Source: Pseudomonas graminis
GTDB lineage: Bacteria > Pseudomonadota > Gammaproteobacteria > Pseudomonadales > Pseudomonadaceae
Direction of reading: 5' to 3'
Length of the DNA stretch: 64,000 nucleotides
NCBI RefSeq assembly: GCF_002093745.1
Contig: NZ_MTSB01000016.1
Location: 1-64,000, forward strand
This document shows, piece by piece, positions 38,528-47,737 of this stretch. Numbering within the stretch: the first letter of the stretch is position 1; every line of letters starts with the position of its first letter. The translations under genes and the position numbers were made by a program. Under the pieces are notes generated by a model that made no database searches, was not told the DNA's origin, and saw only the letters and a program-made list of their open reading frames with translations.

Positions 38528-38821
38528 ATGCAGGTAGAAGGCTTTTTTGAATGGCTCGGGCAGGCCATCGGCGCGGTGATTCGCTTCTTCGTCGACGGTC
38601 TGGCGTGGTTGTTCAACGGGTTTACCCATGCTGGAGGAAATTTTGTCGATGGCTTGTCCCGCACGCTGGGCATGGACACGTCGCTGATCAGCATCGTCGC
38701 ACTGATCATCGGCCTGATGTTGCTTTACTCGGCTGTCCGGGCATTCATGCGCGCCTCGATCATCCTCGGGATCATCTGGCTGGCGCTGGGCCTCTGGTTA
38801 CTGAGCTGGATCATTCACTGA
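38528..38821 (+). CDS. Small membrane protein of unknown function
   Basis: 97 residues with an amphipathic N-terminal half (FFEWLGQAIGAVIRFFVDGL) and two close hydrophobic helices at the end (LISIVALIIGLMLLYSAVRA; IILGIIWLALGLWLLSWIIH). AGGA lies at proper distance before the ATG. It is the only plus-strand gene between pbpC and the repeat array. I do not recognise a named family. Real gene likely from composition and ribosome binding site; function unknown. Confidence 0.72.
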   Translation: MQVEGFFEWLGQAIGAVIRFFVDGLAWLFNGFTHAGGNFVDGLSRTLGMDTSLISIVALIIGLMLLYSAVRAFMRASIILGIIWLALGLWLLSWIIH

Positions 38822-38855
38822 CAAGGTAACAAGCCCCGGCCCGGGCAATATTCTA

Positions 38856-40113
38856 GCCCTTGCATCTTCAACAGGTGTAAGACGCCCTCTCTGTAGGAGC
38901 GAACTTGTTCGCGAAGGCTTTGTTCCAGACGGTACATCTTCAGCGGATGTACTGGCGCTTTCGCGAACAAGTTCGCTCCCACAGGTACGCATTCCAATCA
39001 ATCAGTTAGCGCTCACGTCCTCTCACCCCATCTGCGGCAGCCCTTGCACCTTCAGCGGATGTAAGGCGCGCTCTTTGTGGGAGCGAACTTGTTCGCGAAG
39101 GCTCTGCTCCGGACGGTACATCTTCAGCGGATGTACCGGCGCTTTCGCGAACAAGTTCGCTCCCACAGGTGTGCGTTCCAAGCAATCAGTTAGCGCTCAC
39201 GTCCCGTCACCCCATCTGCGGCAGCCCTTGCACCTTCAGCGGATGTAAGGCGCCCTTTCTGTGGGAGCGAACTTGTTCGCGAAGGCTCTGTTCCGGACGG
39301 TACATCTTCAGTGGATGTACCGGCCCTTTCGCGAACAAGTTCGCTCCCACAGGTACGCATTCCAATCAATCAGTTAGCGTTCACGTCCTCTCACCCCATC
39401 TGCGGCAGCCCTTGCACCTTCAGCGGATGTAAAGCGCCCTCTTTGTGGGAGCGAACTTGTTCGCGAAGGCTTTGTTCCAAGCGGTACATGTTCAGCGGAT
39501 GTACCGGCGCTTTCGCGAACAAGTTCGCTCCCACGGGTACGCACTCCAATCAATCAGTTAGCGTTCACGTCCTCTCACCCCAACCTGCGGCAGCCCTTGC
39601 ACCTTCAGCGGATGTAAGACGCCCTCTTTGTGGGAGCGAACTTGTTCGCGAAGGCTCTGTTGCAGACGGTACATCTTCAGCGGATGTACTGGCGCTTTCG
39701 CGAACAAGTTCGCTCCCACAGGTATGCGTTCCAAGCAATCAGTTAGCGCTCACGTCCCGTCACCCCATCTGCGGCAGCCCTTGCACCTTCATCGGATGTA
39801 AGACGCCCTCTTTGTGGGCACGAACTTGTTCGCGAAGGCTCTGTTGCAGACGGTACATCTTCAGCGGATGTACTGGCGCTTTCGCGAACAAGTTCGCTCC
39901 CTCAGGTGTGCGTTCCAATCAATCAGTTAGCGCTCACGTCCTCTCACCCATCTGCGGCAGCCCTTGCACCTTCAGCGGATGTAAGACGCTCTCTTTGTGG
40001 GAGCGAACTTGTTCGCGAAGGCTTTGTTCCAGGCGGTACATGTTCAGCGGATGTACCGGCGCTTTCGCGAACAAGTTCGCTCCCACAGGTATGCTTTCCA
40101 ATCAATCAGTTAC
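38856..40113. repeat. Second tandem REPIN array: seven copies of a unit of about 184 bp
   Basis: Left arms begin at 38893, 39077, 39261, 39445, 39630, 39814 and 39997, so spacings are 184, 184, 184, 185, 184 and 183. Each copy has GTGGGAGCGAACTTGTTCGC at the left and GCGAACAAGTTCGCTCCCAC at the right, a 23-bp perfect inverted pair, 90 bp from end to end in copy 1. Between the arms, CGGTACATC and GATGTACCG form an inner 9-bp stem in most copies. The motif TTCAGCGGATGTA occurs both in that loop and again in the flanking spacer. Copy 1 has GTAGGAG and copy 6 GTGGGCACG, so the ends and some inner copies have decayed. The array fills the gap after the alpha-2-macroglobulin gene. Confidence 0.93.
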
Positions 40114-40116
40114 TGA

Positions 40117-43100
40117 TCACTTTCCCCTCACCACCATCTGCGCAGGTGCATCACCCAGGGCTTGCCAGTTCGGGCGGTACATCGATTCCACTTGCGGTGG
40201 CGGTACGCGATAGGTGCCCGGTGTGACGGCACGCGCCAGATACAGCAGGTGGACGCTTCGGCTGCCGTCGATATCCAGCGCCGCGACGTAACGATCACTG
40301 CGGTATTCCTGATGCTTGATCCCGGCGTTTTCCATCGACTCACGGAGGGTCTTCACCTCTTCACTGGCATCTTCCAGGCTGGCCGAGCTTTGTGCGAGGT
40401 TCTGGTTTTCCAGTTCCAGGCCCGCTGGCAGCAAGTCCACCACCAAGGCATCCGGTACGCGCTGCTTTGCACCGATCTCCAGATGCACCAGCACCAGTTG
40501 CCCGGTTTTAAGCGCGCCGACGTTCAACGGCGCGCCACTCAGGCTCAGGTATTCACGACGAATGCTCAGGTTTTCACCGCCCGCCACGGGTGCCTGAGTC
40601 GGATAACCCGAGACAGTCAGTTGTTGGTAGAGCGGCTCGCTACTCTGGTTATGGACGGACAGCGGGGTGGCGAGCAGCGCGCCGGCCAGCTTGAGTCCCG
40701 GCTGCTTGTTACTCAGCTCACGGGTTTCGGTGCCGCTGGCGATGCTGGCGGTCCAGTCCTTTTCCGGCTTACTCAGCAGATTGCGACCGGCAAGGAACAA
40801 CGAATTGCTTTCCTGCGTGGACAGGTAGCGATTGGCGGCGACTTCATCGGCCAGGGCAAACAGGCGCTCGTCACGTTTGTCCTTGGCGAGGTCGTTTTCC
40901 TCCAGCAACGCCAGAATCAGCGCCTGATCACGTAGGGAACTGCCGTAGTCGGCCAGCCATTCGTTCTTGCGCCCGACCGCCAGGCCAGCGGTCAGGGCCA
41001 GGTCGGCGCGCGGTTTGTCGCCCATTTTCTCCAGCGCCACGGCCAGTTGCACCAGCGGCAGGCCCGAGCGCGCATCGCTGCGACGATCAAACAGGCTGCG
41101 CAGTGCCGCCAGCGGGGCCTGTTGGCTGCGCGCCAGTACCAGCCCGGCGTAAGCCTGCACGGCAAAACGCGTATGTTCGGCGTTCTGGCTGTAATTGACC
41201 TGAATCTGGCCAGCATCCTGTAAGTAACGCAGCAGGCGTTCGTTGGCCTTCTTCAGCGCATCCGGTGGCACCGCAAAGCCCTGATCGCGGGCGCGCAACA
41301 GGAAGTCGGTGACGTAAGCGGTCAGCCAGTATTCTTCATCGCTGTCTGAACCCCACAGCCCGAAGCTGCCGTTGTAACGCTGCATGCCCAGCAGGCGCTC
41401 GATACCGATCTCGACCTTGCGCTTGCGTTCGGCATCCGGCTCGCCCGTCAGGCCGAGACGCTTGAGGGTTGCCGCATCGGTGTACAGCGAGGGATACAGG
41501 CCGCTCGCGGTCTGTTCCAGACACCCGTAAGGGTAGGCCTTCAGCGCCCTAATCTGTTCGCCCAGGTTCAGCGGCGGACGGCTCGACAGCGACAGCAGTG
41601 CTTCGCGGCCGGCAGGCTCGAAGGTTTCCAGCGCACCTTCCGGCAGGTTCCAGCTCTGCTCGTTCAGGGTGGCGCGGTAATGCTTGAGCATCGCCGGGTA
41701 GGCGGGGCGCACGCCCACGGTCCATTCGCGGGTAAAGGCGGGCAGGTTTTCACCCGGCAGGTCCAGACCTTCCACCCGCACGCTGATCTTGCCCTGGCCC
41801 AGGCCGCCTTGCGCCAGCACCGGCACTTTCAGGGTAACGCGCTGACCTTGTTTGAGCTGCAGGGGTTTGCTCTGATCCCCGCCCGGAATGCTCAACTGGC
41901 CTTCCGCGCTGATGTGTACGTCCAGCTTCTGCGCGGTGCCGGAGAGGTTCGAGATGTCCAGCGCGATGCTGGTCTGGTCGCCACCGGCGAGGAAACGCGG
42001 CGTCGACAATTCGGCGATGATCGGCGCAGCGACCACCGTTTTCGCTTCGGCCATGCCATAGCGGTCGTCGGTCCAGGCCTGAGCCATGATGCGCAACTCG
42101 CCGTTGAAGTCCGGGATGTCGACGCTGACTTCGCCTTCGCCCATCTCATTCAGTATGACCGGCGCGCTTTGCAGGGCGACGATGGTGACGCTGGTGTCCG
42201 GGCGTTTGCCGCCCTTGGCCAGCGCATCGCCGCCGAACGCCATGCTCGCCAGACGCCCTTGACCGGCTTCGATCAACTGGCCGTAGATATCCAGTTGGTC
42301 AGCGCCGTATTGCTTGCGCCCGAACAGGCTGGCAAACGGATCCGGCGTGGCGTAGCGGGTGATGTTGAGAATGCCGACGTCCACTGCCGACACCAGCACA
42401 TGAACCTGCTTTGGCACACTGCCGTCCGCATTCTTCGCAGCCACCTTGAGGGTGAGCGGCTGTCTGGGGCGCATCTTTTCCGGTGCGGTGACGGTCAGCG
42501 CGAGTTTGCGTTGCGCGCGGTCCAGTGGCAGGTGCAGCACGCCCACAGCACGCTTGGGCGTGACATTGGCTTTGCGCTCACCGGGACGTATGACCAGTGC
42601 GGTGACGTACAGGTCGTGACGCGCCCATTGCTTGTCGAGCGGGATTTCATATGACGTGCCTTCAGCCGGCACGTCGATTTCCTTCCACCACAGCGGGCCT
42701 TCGCTTGACTCGATCAGCAGATAGCCCTTGCCGGCAGCCGGAGGTGTGACGGTCACGGTGGCGGTGTCGCCATCGTTGTAAGCCGGTTTGTTCAAGGCCA
42801 GTTTGACCTGATCCGGCCTGACTGCGCCGCCGTCAGTGTTGTCCTGCCAGCGGTAACCGGCCCAGAAACGCAGGCTGCTGACCATGCCGGTGGAGGGATC
42901 TTCCACTTCGACGCGGTAGGGACCCCACTCGACCGGGAAGCTGACCTTGGCGGTGGAGTCCTTGGCGAGGCTGACGGTTTCTTCATTCAGGTTGAGAAAT
43001 TTTTCGTTGAAGTGGTAGCTCCAGCCATCATTGGCCGAGTAGTTCCAGTAGTAGTCGCGGCGCTCGCGGATCAACCGGACCTTGACGTTCTCAGCGGCCA

Positions 43101-45066
43101 GCTTGTTGCCCGCGGCGTCGGCCATCACGATTTCAAACTCGGCCGGACCGTCGCCATTGGTCTGGGATTCGCCTTTGCCGGCCTCGTCGTCGTAATCGTC
43201 GCCGCCAGTACTGCTGCCAAACAGCGCGCGGACGCCGGGCAGGTGCTCGGCAGGCCAGATCGGCTGTACCAGGCGACGGGTAATCGGGCGACCGCCGGAC
43301 TCCTGAAGGCTGGCTTGCAGAATCAGTTGCAGCGGAGATCTGGCTTCTGCCCATTGGGTCTGCACGGAGAGCGTCGAGTGACCTTCGGCGTCCAGGGTGA
43401 CGGGTTCCAGCTCCAGGTCGTGCTTGAGGTCTGCTTCGGTGATCGAGCCGAACTGGTAACCCGGCAGCTTGGGCACCGCGTCGCGCAACGGGCGCACGTA
43501 CACCTGACCGGTCAGGGTGTTGCCCGACGCAGGCGCGCCGTACAGGTAACGGCCGGTGACGTCGAACTCGGGGTTGTCAGCGGGCGCGACAGGTTCATCG
43601 CTGCCCGTGAGCTCCAGCGCCAGACGCTCGGGCAAAAAGTCTTCGACCTTGAACTCGTAAAGCTGCGGTTTGCCGTCGCCCAGGTCGAACACCAGTTGCC
43701 AGCGCCCGGTCGGAGCTTCTTCGGCAAGCTGCAAGGGATACTGATAAAAACCGCTGCTGTCGGCTTCCCAGACAAACTTGCGGCTGACCTGATCGTCAGG
43801 ACGGCGCACTTCGACGGTGATCGGTTGTGGTTTGACGTTGTTGCCGTCCTTGTCACGCAGCAGGCCGTTGAGCAGCACGGTTTCGCCGGGACGGTAAAGG
43901 TCCCGCGGGCCAAAAATGAAGAATTGCAGCGGATGCGCCTGGGGGCCGGAGATGTCGAACTCGGCCAGGTCCAGCGCCGCGTTGTTAAGGCGCAGCATGC
44001 TGGTCTGTTCGTCCTTGTGCGCCAGCACCACCGCAGCCTTGGCAGGCAACGGCAATTGGGCGTGGCCGTCGCCGTCGGTCTTGCCTTGCGCGACCACCTT
44101 GCCGCTGTCGTCATACACATCGACGCTGACATTGCCCAGGGCCTTGCCGCCCTCCAGCGCCTGGGTGAAGACGTCCAGACGATTGCTGTAACGGTGTACT
44201 GACAGGCCGATGTCGCTGAGGGTGAGCAGGGTGGCCGGTTGCGAGTAGCTGTAAGTGCCCGACGCACGCATCACCGCCAGATAGACGCCCGGTTGTTGCA
44301 GTGCCTTGATGCCGGCAATCGGCAGCAGCACGGTTTCGCGGGTGTTGCGTGCCGGTTTGAGGTCGAAACGGCCGCTGTAAACCAGATCAGCCATAGGCAG
44401 CAGTTCTTCGGAGCTGTAGCTGGACAGGCTCGACGCGCCGTCCCATTGGGCGAGGAAGTTCGGCATCGAGTCTGGCTTGACCCGGAAGAACTCGACATCC
44501 ACTTTGTCGACATTCAGCGCGATGACCGGCAGGCCTTCGGCCAGACGGGTCGGCAACAGGCTGCCACGGCTGGCAAAGCCGACAGTGGCTTGCAGGTCGC
44601 GGGTTTCCAGGCGGCTGATGTACTCGGCGGAGAGTTTGGCCTTGTTGACGGCCAGCAGACCGGCATCGACCGTCAGCACCAGCTTGCGTTGCGGCTCGAG
44701 GTGGCGCAGGCGCAGCTCCATGAGGTTGTCCGACAGCTCCCAGGCGCCATCGACCTTGCCGTTCTTGCTGTCCACCAGATGAAGTTTTTCGCCGAAGTTC
44801 TGCTCCGGGTCCAGCGGGACGGAAAAACTCACCGAGAGCGTGCTTGCACCGTCAACCTGGATTTCCGACACGTCGATGACGGTCAGGTCGCGCCCGGCAT
44901 AGCGTTTGCTCAGCGCGGCGAGGTCGATAGCGGGTTTGGGCTTTGTATCGGGAACCGCTGCCTGAGTCGCAGATGCCCCGGCGGGTGCCGGTTTGTCCGG
45001 AGTGGAAGAATCACAGGCGCTCAGCAGCGCAAGCACGCATGCCAGAAACAATCCTTTGTTTAACAT
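40117..45066 (-). CDS. Alpha-2-macroglobulin-like lipoprotein with thioester (YfhM type)
   Basis: A large envelope protein thought to trap external proteases and protect the periplasm with PBP1C. 1649 residues from ATG 45066: lipoprotein signal with lipobox LLSAC, repeated MG-like beta domains (for example FIFGPRDLYRPGETVLLNGL), bait region in the middle, and the thioester motif YPYGCLEQTASG with C1182, so the covalent trap should be active. Helical thioester domain follows (about 1180-1450), then a C-terminal receptor-like beta domain. ATG 45078 is an alternative start; the frame opens at 45186. It is divergent from the MATE gene. Confidence 0.93.
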   Translation of the reverse strand: MLNKGLFLACVLALLSACDSSTPDKPAPAGASATQAAVPDTKPKPAIDLAALSKRYAGRDLTVIDVSEIQVDGASTLSVSFSVPLDPEQNFGEKLHLVDSKNGKVDGAWELSDNLMELRLRHLEPQRKLVLTVDAGLLAVNKAKLSAEYISRLETRDLQATVGFASRGSLLPTRLAEGLPVIALNVDKVDVEFFRVKPDSMPNFLAQWDGASSLSSYSSEELLPMADLVYSGRFDLKPARNTRETVLLPIAGIKALQQPGVYLAVMRASGTYSYSQPATLLTLSDIGLSVHRYSNRLDVFTQALEGGKALGNVSVDVYDDSGKVVAQGKTDGDGHAQLPLPAKAAVVLAHKDEQTSMLRLNNAALDLAEFDISGPQAHPLQFFIFGPRDLYRPGETVLLNGLLRDKDGNNVKPQPITVEVRRPDDQVSRKFVWEADSSGFYQYPLQLAEEAPTGRWQLVFDLGDGKPQLYEFKVEDFLPERLALELTGSDEPVAPADNPEFDVTGRYLYGAPASGNTLTGQVYVRPLRDAVPKLPGYQFGSITEADLKHDLELEPVTLDAEGHSTLSVQTQWAEARSPLQLILQASLQESGGRPITRRLVQPIWPAEHLPGVRALFGSSTGGDDYDDEAGKGESQTNGDGPAEFEIVMADAAGNKLAAENVKVRLIRERRDYYWNYSANDGWSYHFNEKFLNLNEETVSLAKDSTAKVSFPVEWGPYRVEVEDPSTGMVSSLRFWAGYRWQDNTDGGAVRPDQVKLALNKPAYNDGDTATVTVTPPAAGKGYLLIESSEGPLWWKEIDVPAEGTSYEIPLDKQWARHDLYVTALVIRPGERKANVTPKRAVGVLHLPLDRAQRKLALTVTAPEKMRPRQPLTLKVAAKNADGSVPKQVHVLVSAVDVGILNITRYATPDPFASLFGRKQYGADQLDIYGQLIEAGQGRLASMAFGGDALAKGGKRPDTSVTIVALQSAPVILNEMGEGEVSVDIPDFNGELRIMAQAWTDDRYGMAEAKTVVAAPIIAELSTPRFLAGGDQTSIALDISNLSGTAQKLDVHISAEGQLSIPGGDQSKPLQLKQGQRVTLKVPVLAQGGLGQGKISVRVEGLDLPGENLPAFTREWTVGVRPAYPAMLKHYRATLNEQSWNLPEGALETFEPAGREALLSLSSRPPLNLGEQIRALKAYPYGCLEQTASGLYPSLYTDAATLKRLGLTGEPDAERKRKVEIGIERLLGMQRYNGSFGLWGSDSDEEYWLTAYVTDFLLRARDQGFAVPPDALKKANERLLRYLQDAGQIQVNYSQNAEHTRFAVQAYAGLVLARSQQAPLAALRSLFDRRSDARSGLPLVQLAVALEKMGDKPRADLALTAGLAVGRKNEWLADYGSSLRDQALILALLEENDLAKDKRDERLFALADEVAANRYLSTQESNSLFLAGRNLLSKPEKDWTASIASGTETRELSNKQPGLKLAGALLATPLSVHNQSSEPLYQQLTVSGYPTQAPVAGGENLSIRREYLSLSGAPLNVGALKTGQLVLVHLEIGAKQRVPDALVVDLLPAGLELENQNLAQSSASLEDASEEVKTLRESMENAGIKHQEYRSDRYVAALDIDGSRSVHLLYLARAVTPGTYRVPPPQVESMYRPNWQALGDAPAQMVVRGK

Positions 45067-45078
45067 GAAGGCACTCAT

Positions 45079-45422
45079 CGGCAACGGTAGAGAGGAAGCG
45101 ACTATATAACAGTCGAGGTGACAAGTATTACTGTCAGATTGAACAGTGCGCGCCCGGGCACCTCTCGTTTCGCACCGTGCGCTCAAGGTCGGACGCAGGG
45201 CGTTGGCACGAGCGTTGTTCGCTCATACACCTCTCGTTCCGCACGCTCCGCGTGGGAATGCCTTGCGTGAAGCTCCGCGTCACAACGCTGTGTGCTCAAG
45301 GTCGGACGCAGGGCGTCCGCAATTGCATGCCTGCACCGGCGTTGTTCTCTGGGGCGGCGGCCATTATTCATACAACACGTTTCCGCGCTCTGGCTACAAT
45401 GCCCGCCTTGCCGGGAGTTCTT
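45079..45422. repeat. Intergenic region with paired imperfect direct repeats
   Basis: Two sequences are each found twice. CACCTCTCGTTTCGCAC (45159-45175) recurs with one change at 45228-45244. GCTCAAGGTCGGACGCAGGG starts at 45181 and again at 45294. The copies are 69 and 113 bp apart, so this is not a simple tandem duplication. No gene is convincing here, though the frame of the MATE gene stays open through it. It separates the divergent alpha-2-macroglobulin and MATE genes and must hold both promoters. Confidence 0.7.
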
Positions 45423-46763
45423 ATGTCCACGTTATTCAGTGATTGGCGTCATCGCTCAACCCATCGCCGTGTCTGGGCGCTGGCGGCGCCGATGATTCTG
45501 TCGAACATTTCCGTGCCGCTGGTGGCGCTGGTCGACAGCGCGGTGATCGGCCATTTGCCGCATGCCCATCAGTTGGGCGCGGTTGCCGTGGGTGCGACGC
45601 TGTATACCTTTCTTGCCTGGGCGATGGGCTTTCTGCGCATGGGCACGACCGGTTTTGCCGCGCAGGCGGCAGGGCGTGGGGACAGCGCGGCGTTGCGCAG
45701 GATTCTGCTACAGGGGCTGTTGCTGGCCGGTGGGCTGGCGTTGCTGCTGGGCGTGATCGCCTTGCCGTTCAGCCACCTGGCGCTGGCAATGATGCAGCCG
45801 TCTGCCGATCTGCAGCAGATGACCCTGGATTTTTTCCACACCCGGCTGTTCGGCCTGCCGGCAGCGTTGGCCAGTTATGCGCTGGTCGGCTGGTTTCTCG
45901 GGGCGCAAAACGCCAGAGCGCCGTTGGCGATTCTGCTCATCACCAATTTCGTGAACATCGTGCTCAACCTCTGGTTCGTGATGGGGCTGGACTGGGGCGT
46001 GGTCGGCTCGGCACGGGCATCGGTGCTGGCGGAATGGACCGGTGTAGTGCTCGGTCTGGTGCTGGCCCGCAAAACGTTGCGGGCCTGGCCTGGTCAGATC
46101 GTCTGGTCGGCCTTGAAGCTGTGGAACAACTGGCGACCCTTGCTGGCGGTCAATCGCGACATCTTTTTGCGCACGCTGGCGCTGCAATCGGTCATGTTCC
46201 TGATCACCGTGCAGGGCGCTCGTCTAGGGGATGCAACGGTTGCCGCCAACGCCTTGCTGCTCAACGGCCTGTTGTTGACGGCCCACGCGCTGGACGGGCT
46301 GGCACACGCGGTCGAAGCGCTCTGCGGGCACGCCATCGGTGCGCGTGATCGGGACACTTTGCGGCGCTCGCTGGTGGTGGCGGGAGGCTGGTCGCTGATT
46401 GCCAGCGTAGCGTTCGCGCTGCTGTTTCTGATCGGTGGGCACATGTTTGTCAGCCTGCAGACCGACATTCCCGAGGTTCGCGCAACCGCGATGACGTATT
46501 TGCCTTATTTGGCACTGATGCCGTTACTGGCAGTCTGGAGCTATTTGCTGGACGGGCTGTTCATCGGCGCCACGCGCGCCCGCGAAATGCGCAATGCGAT
46601 GTTGCTGAGCGCAGCCGCCATCGCACCAGTCGCCTATCTGGCGTCCAGCCACGGCAATCATGCGCTGTGGCTGACATTTCTGGCGTTTACCCTGCTGCGC
46701 GGCCTGAGCCTGGGGGCGATTGCCTGGCGTCTGACGCGCACCAACGGTTGGTTTGCTCACTGA
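45423..46763 (+). CDS. MATE family efflux transporter (DinF-like)
   Basis: An inner-membrane antiporter of the multidrug and toxin extrusion family. 446 residues, about twelve hydrophobic segments, start RVWALAAPMILSNISVPLVA, then LVDSAVIGHL typical of the DinF branch, and internal repeat symmetry with AVEALCGHAIGARDRDTLRR in the second half. The frame is open from 45177, but ATG 45423 is where family similarity begins. The substrate is unknown. It overlaps the convergent esterase gene by seven bases. Confidence 0.88.
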   Translation: MSTLFSDWRHRSTHRRVWALAAPMILSNISVPLVALVDSAVIGHLPHAHQLGAVAVGATLYTFLAWAMGFLRMGTTGFAAQAAGRGDSAALRRILLQGLLLAGGLALLLGVIALPFSHLALAMMQPSADLQQMTLDFFHTRLFGLPAALASYALVGWFLGAQNARAPLAILLITNFVNIVLNLWFVMGLDWGVVGSARASVLAEWTGVVLGLVLARKTLRAWPGQIVWSALKLWNNWRPLLAVNRDIFLRTLALQSVMFLITVQGARLGDATVAANALLLNGLLLTAHALDGLAHAVEALCGHAIGARDRDTLRRSLVVAGGWSLIASVAFALLFLIGGHMFVSLQTDIPEVRATAMTYLPYLALMPLLAVWSYLLDGLFIGATRAREMRNAMLLSAAAIAPVAYLASSHGNHALWLTFLAFTLLRGLSLGAIAWRLTRTNGWFAH

Positions 46764-47659
46764 GGCTTTGGCTTCGGCTCATCCGTTGCAGAATGCCGGT
46801 GAGGGGTATGGTTGACGAACATGTCCACTTCGTCGACCACAGGCGCCAGGCTGCTCAACAACTTCGCGAATGCACCGACCAGCGTGCCGTGATTGGTGCG
46901 CGAGAAATACAGGTCGCGCACCGGTACGTCCGCAGCGCGCAGTTTGCGTGCCAGGCCGCCCGTGTTGCGCTTGGGGTTGACCAGCGAATCGGTGTTCGAG
47001 GCCAGCAGCAGGGCGGGCGGCGCGCTGACGCTGACGTGGTTGATGGGTTGCGAATCCGGCGGTGAGTCCGGGAAGAAGAACACCGGTTTCACGTCCGGAT
47101 TTTCGATGGGCAGGAAGTCGTAAGGTCCGGCCAGCCCGATCCAGCCGCTGAGCATGGACGGCGACAACCCTTCACGGGCCAGCCAGCGTGGGTCGAGCGC
47201 CATCATCGCGGCATTGTAGGCGCCTGCGCTGTGGCCCATCACGTACAGGCGGTCGGGGTCGCCACCGTAGGCTCTTGCGTGTGTGTGCGCCCAGGCCAGG
47301 GCTTTGGCCGAGTCTTCCAGAAAGCTCGGGTAACGTACTTGCGGGTAGAGCCTGTAGTCGGCGATCACCACAACCATGCCACGCGCGGCCAGGGCTTCCC
47401 CGACGAAGGCGTAGTCGGTTTTCGAGCCGCTGTTCCAGCTTCCGCCATAGAAAAACACCACCACCGGGGCGTCGGCCGGTTTCGATTTCGGCGTGTACAC
47501 GTCAAGCGTATTGCTCGGGTCCGGCCCATAGGCCAGCCCGTCGACGTGGTCGACAGGGCCGGTCGGGTTCAACGAGTTGAGCAGCTTCAGGGGCGAACAG
47601 CCGGACAACACCGCCAGCACGGCACCGGTCATCAGTGTCAGAAAAATCGCTCGGATCAT
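46757..47659 (-). CDS. Alpha/beta-hydrolase lipoprotein (carboxylesterase-like)
   Basis: 300 residues: lipoprotein signal with lipobox LSGC (C21), alpha/beta-hydrolase core with the oxyanion region VVVFFYGGSWNSGSK, nucleophile S144 in VMGHSAGAYNAAMMA, the probable acid near ASNTDSLV, and the histidine in SRTNHGTLVGAF. This is an esterase/lipase of the BD-FAE or Est type; the substrate cannot be told. It probably sits on the periplasmic face of the inner or outer membrane. Single gene with its start 78 bp after the vgrG stop. Confidence 0.85.
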   Translation of the reverse strand: MIRAIFLTLMTGAVLAVLSGCSPLKLLNSLNPTGPVDHVDGLAYGPDPSNTLDVYTPKSKPADAPVVVFFYGGSWNSGSKTDYAFVGEALAARGMVVVIADYRLYPQVRYPSFLEDSAKALAWAHTHARAYGGDPDRLYVMGHSAGAYNAAMMALDPRWLAREGLSPSMLSGWIGLAGPYDFLPIENPDVKPVFFFPDSPPDSQPINHVSVSAPPALLLASNTDSLVNPKRNTGGLARKLRAADVPVRDLYFSRTNHGTLVGAFAKLLSSLAPVVDEVDMFVNHTPHRHSATDEPKPKPQ

Positions 47660-47737
47660 GTGAAAGGGCTCTGGCAGGTGGTTCGGATAGTTCTGAGACC
47701 GCCACGCTGCGCCCCAGTGCCACAGAGTTACCGTACG

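Noticed and set aside
38856..40113. CRISPR array
   Set aside because: Spacers are identical between units and the period is about 184 bp.
39169..40213. Plus-strand open frames of 87-300 codons over the second array
   Set aside because: They are frames left open by the repeat, with repeated Cys/Ser/Arg-rich peptides and no start signal.
43012..44202. Long plus-strand open frame of 396 codons opposite the macroglobulin gene
   Set aside because: Shadow of the GC-rich coding strand; no start signal or family motifs. The same holds for the other long antisense frames, such as 17509-19185 opposite purH.
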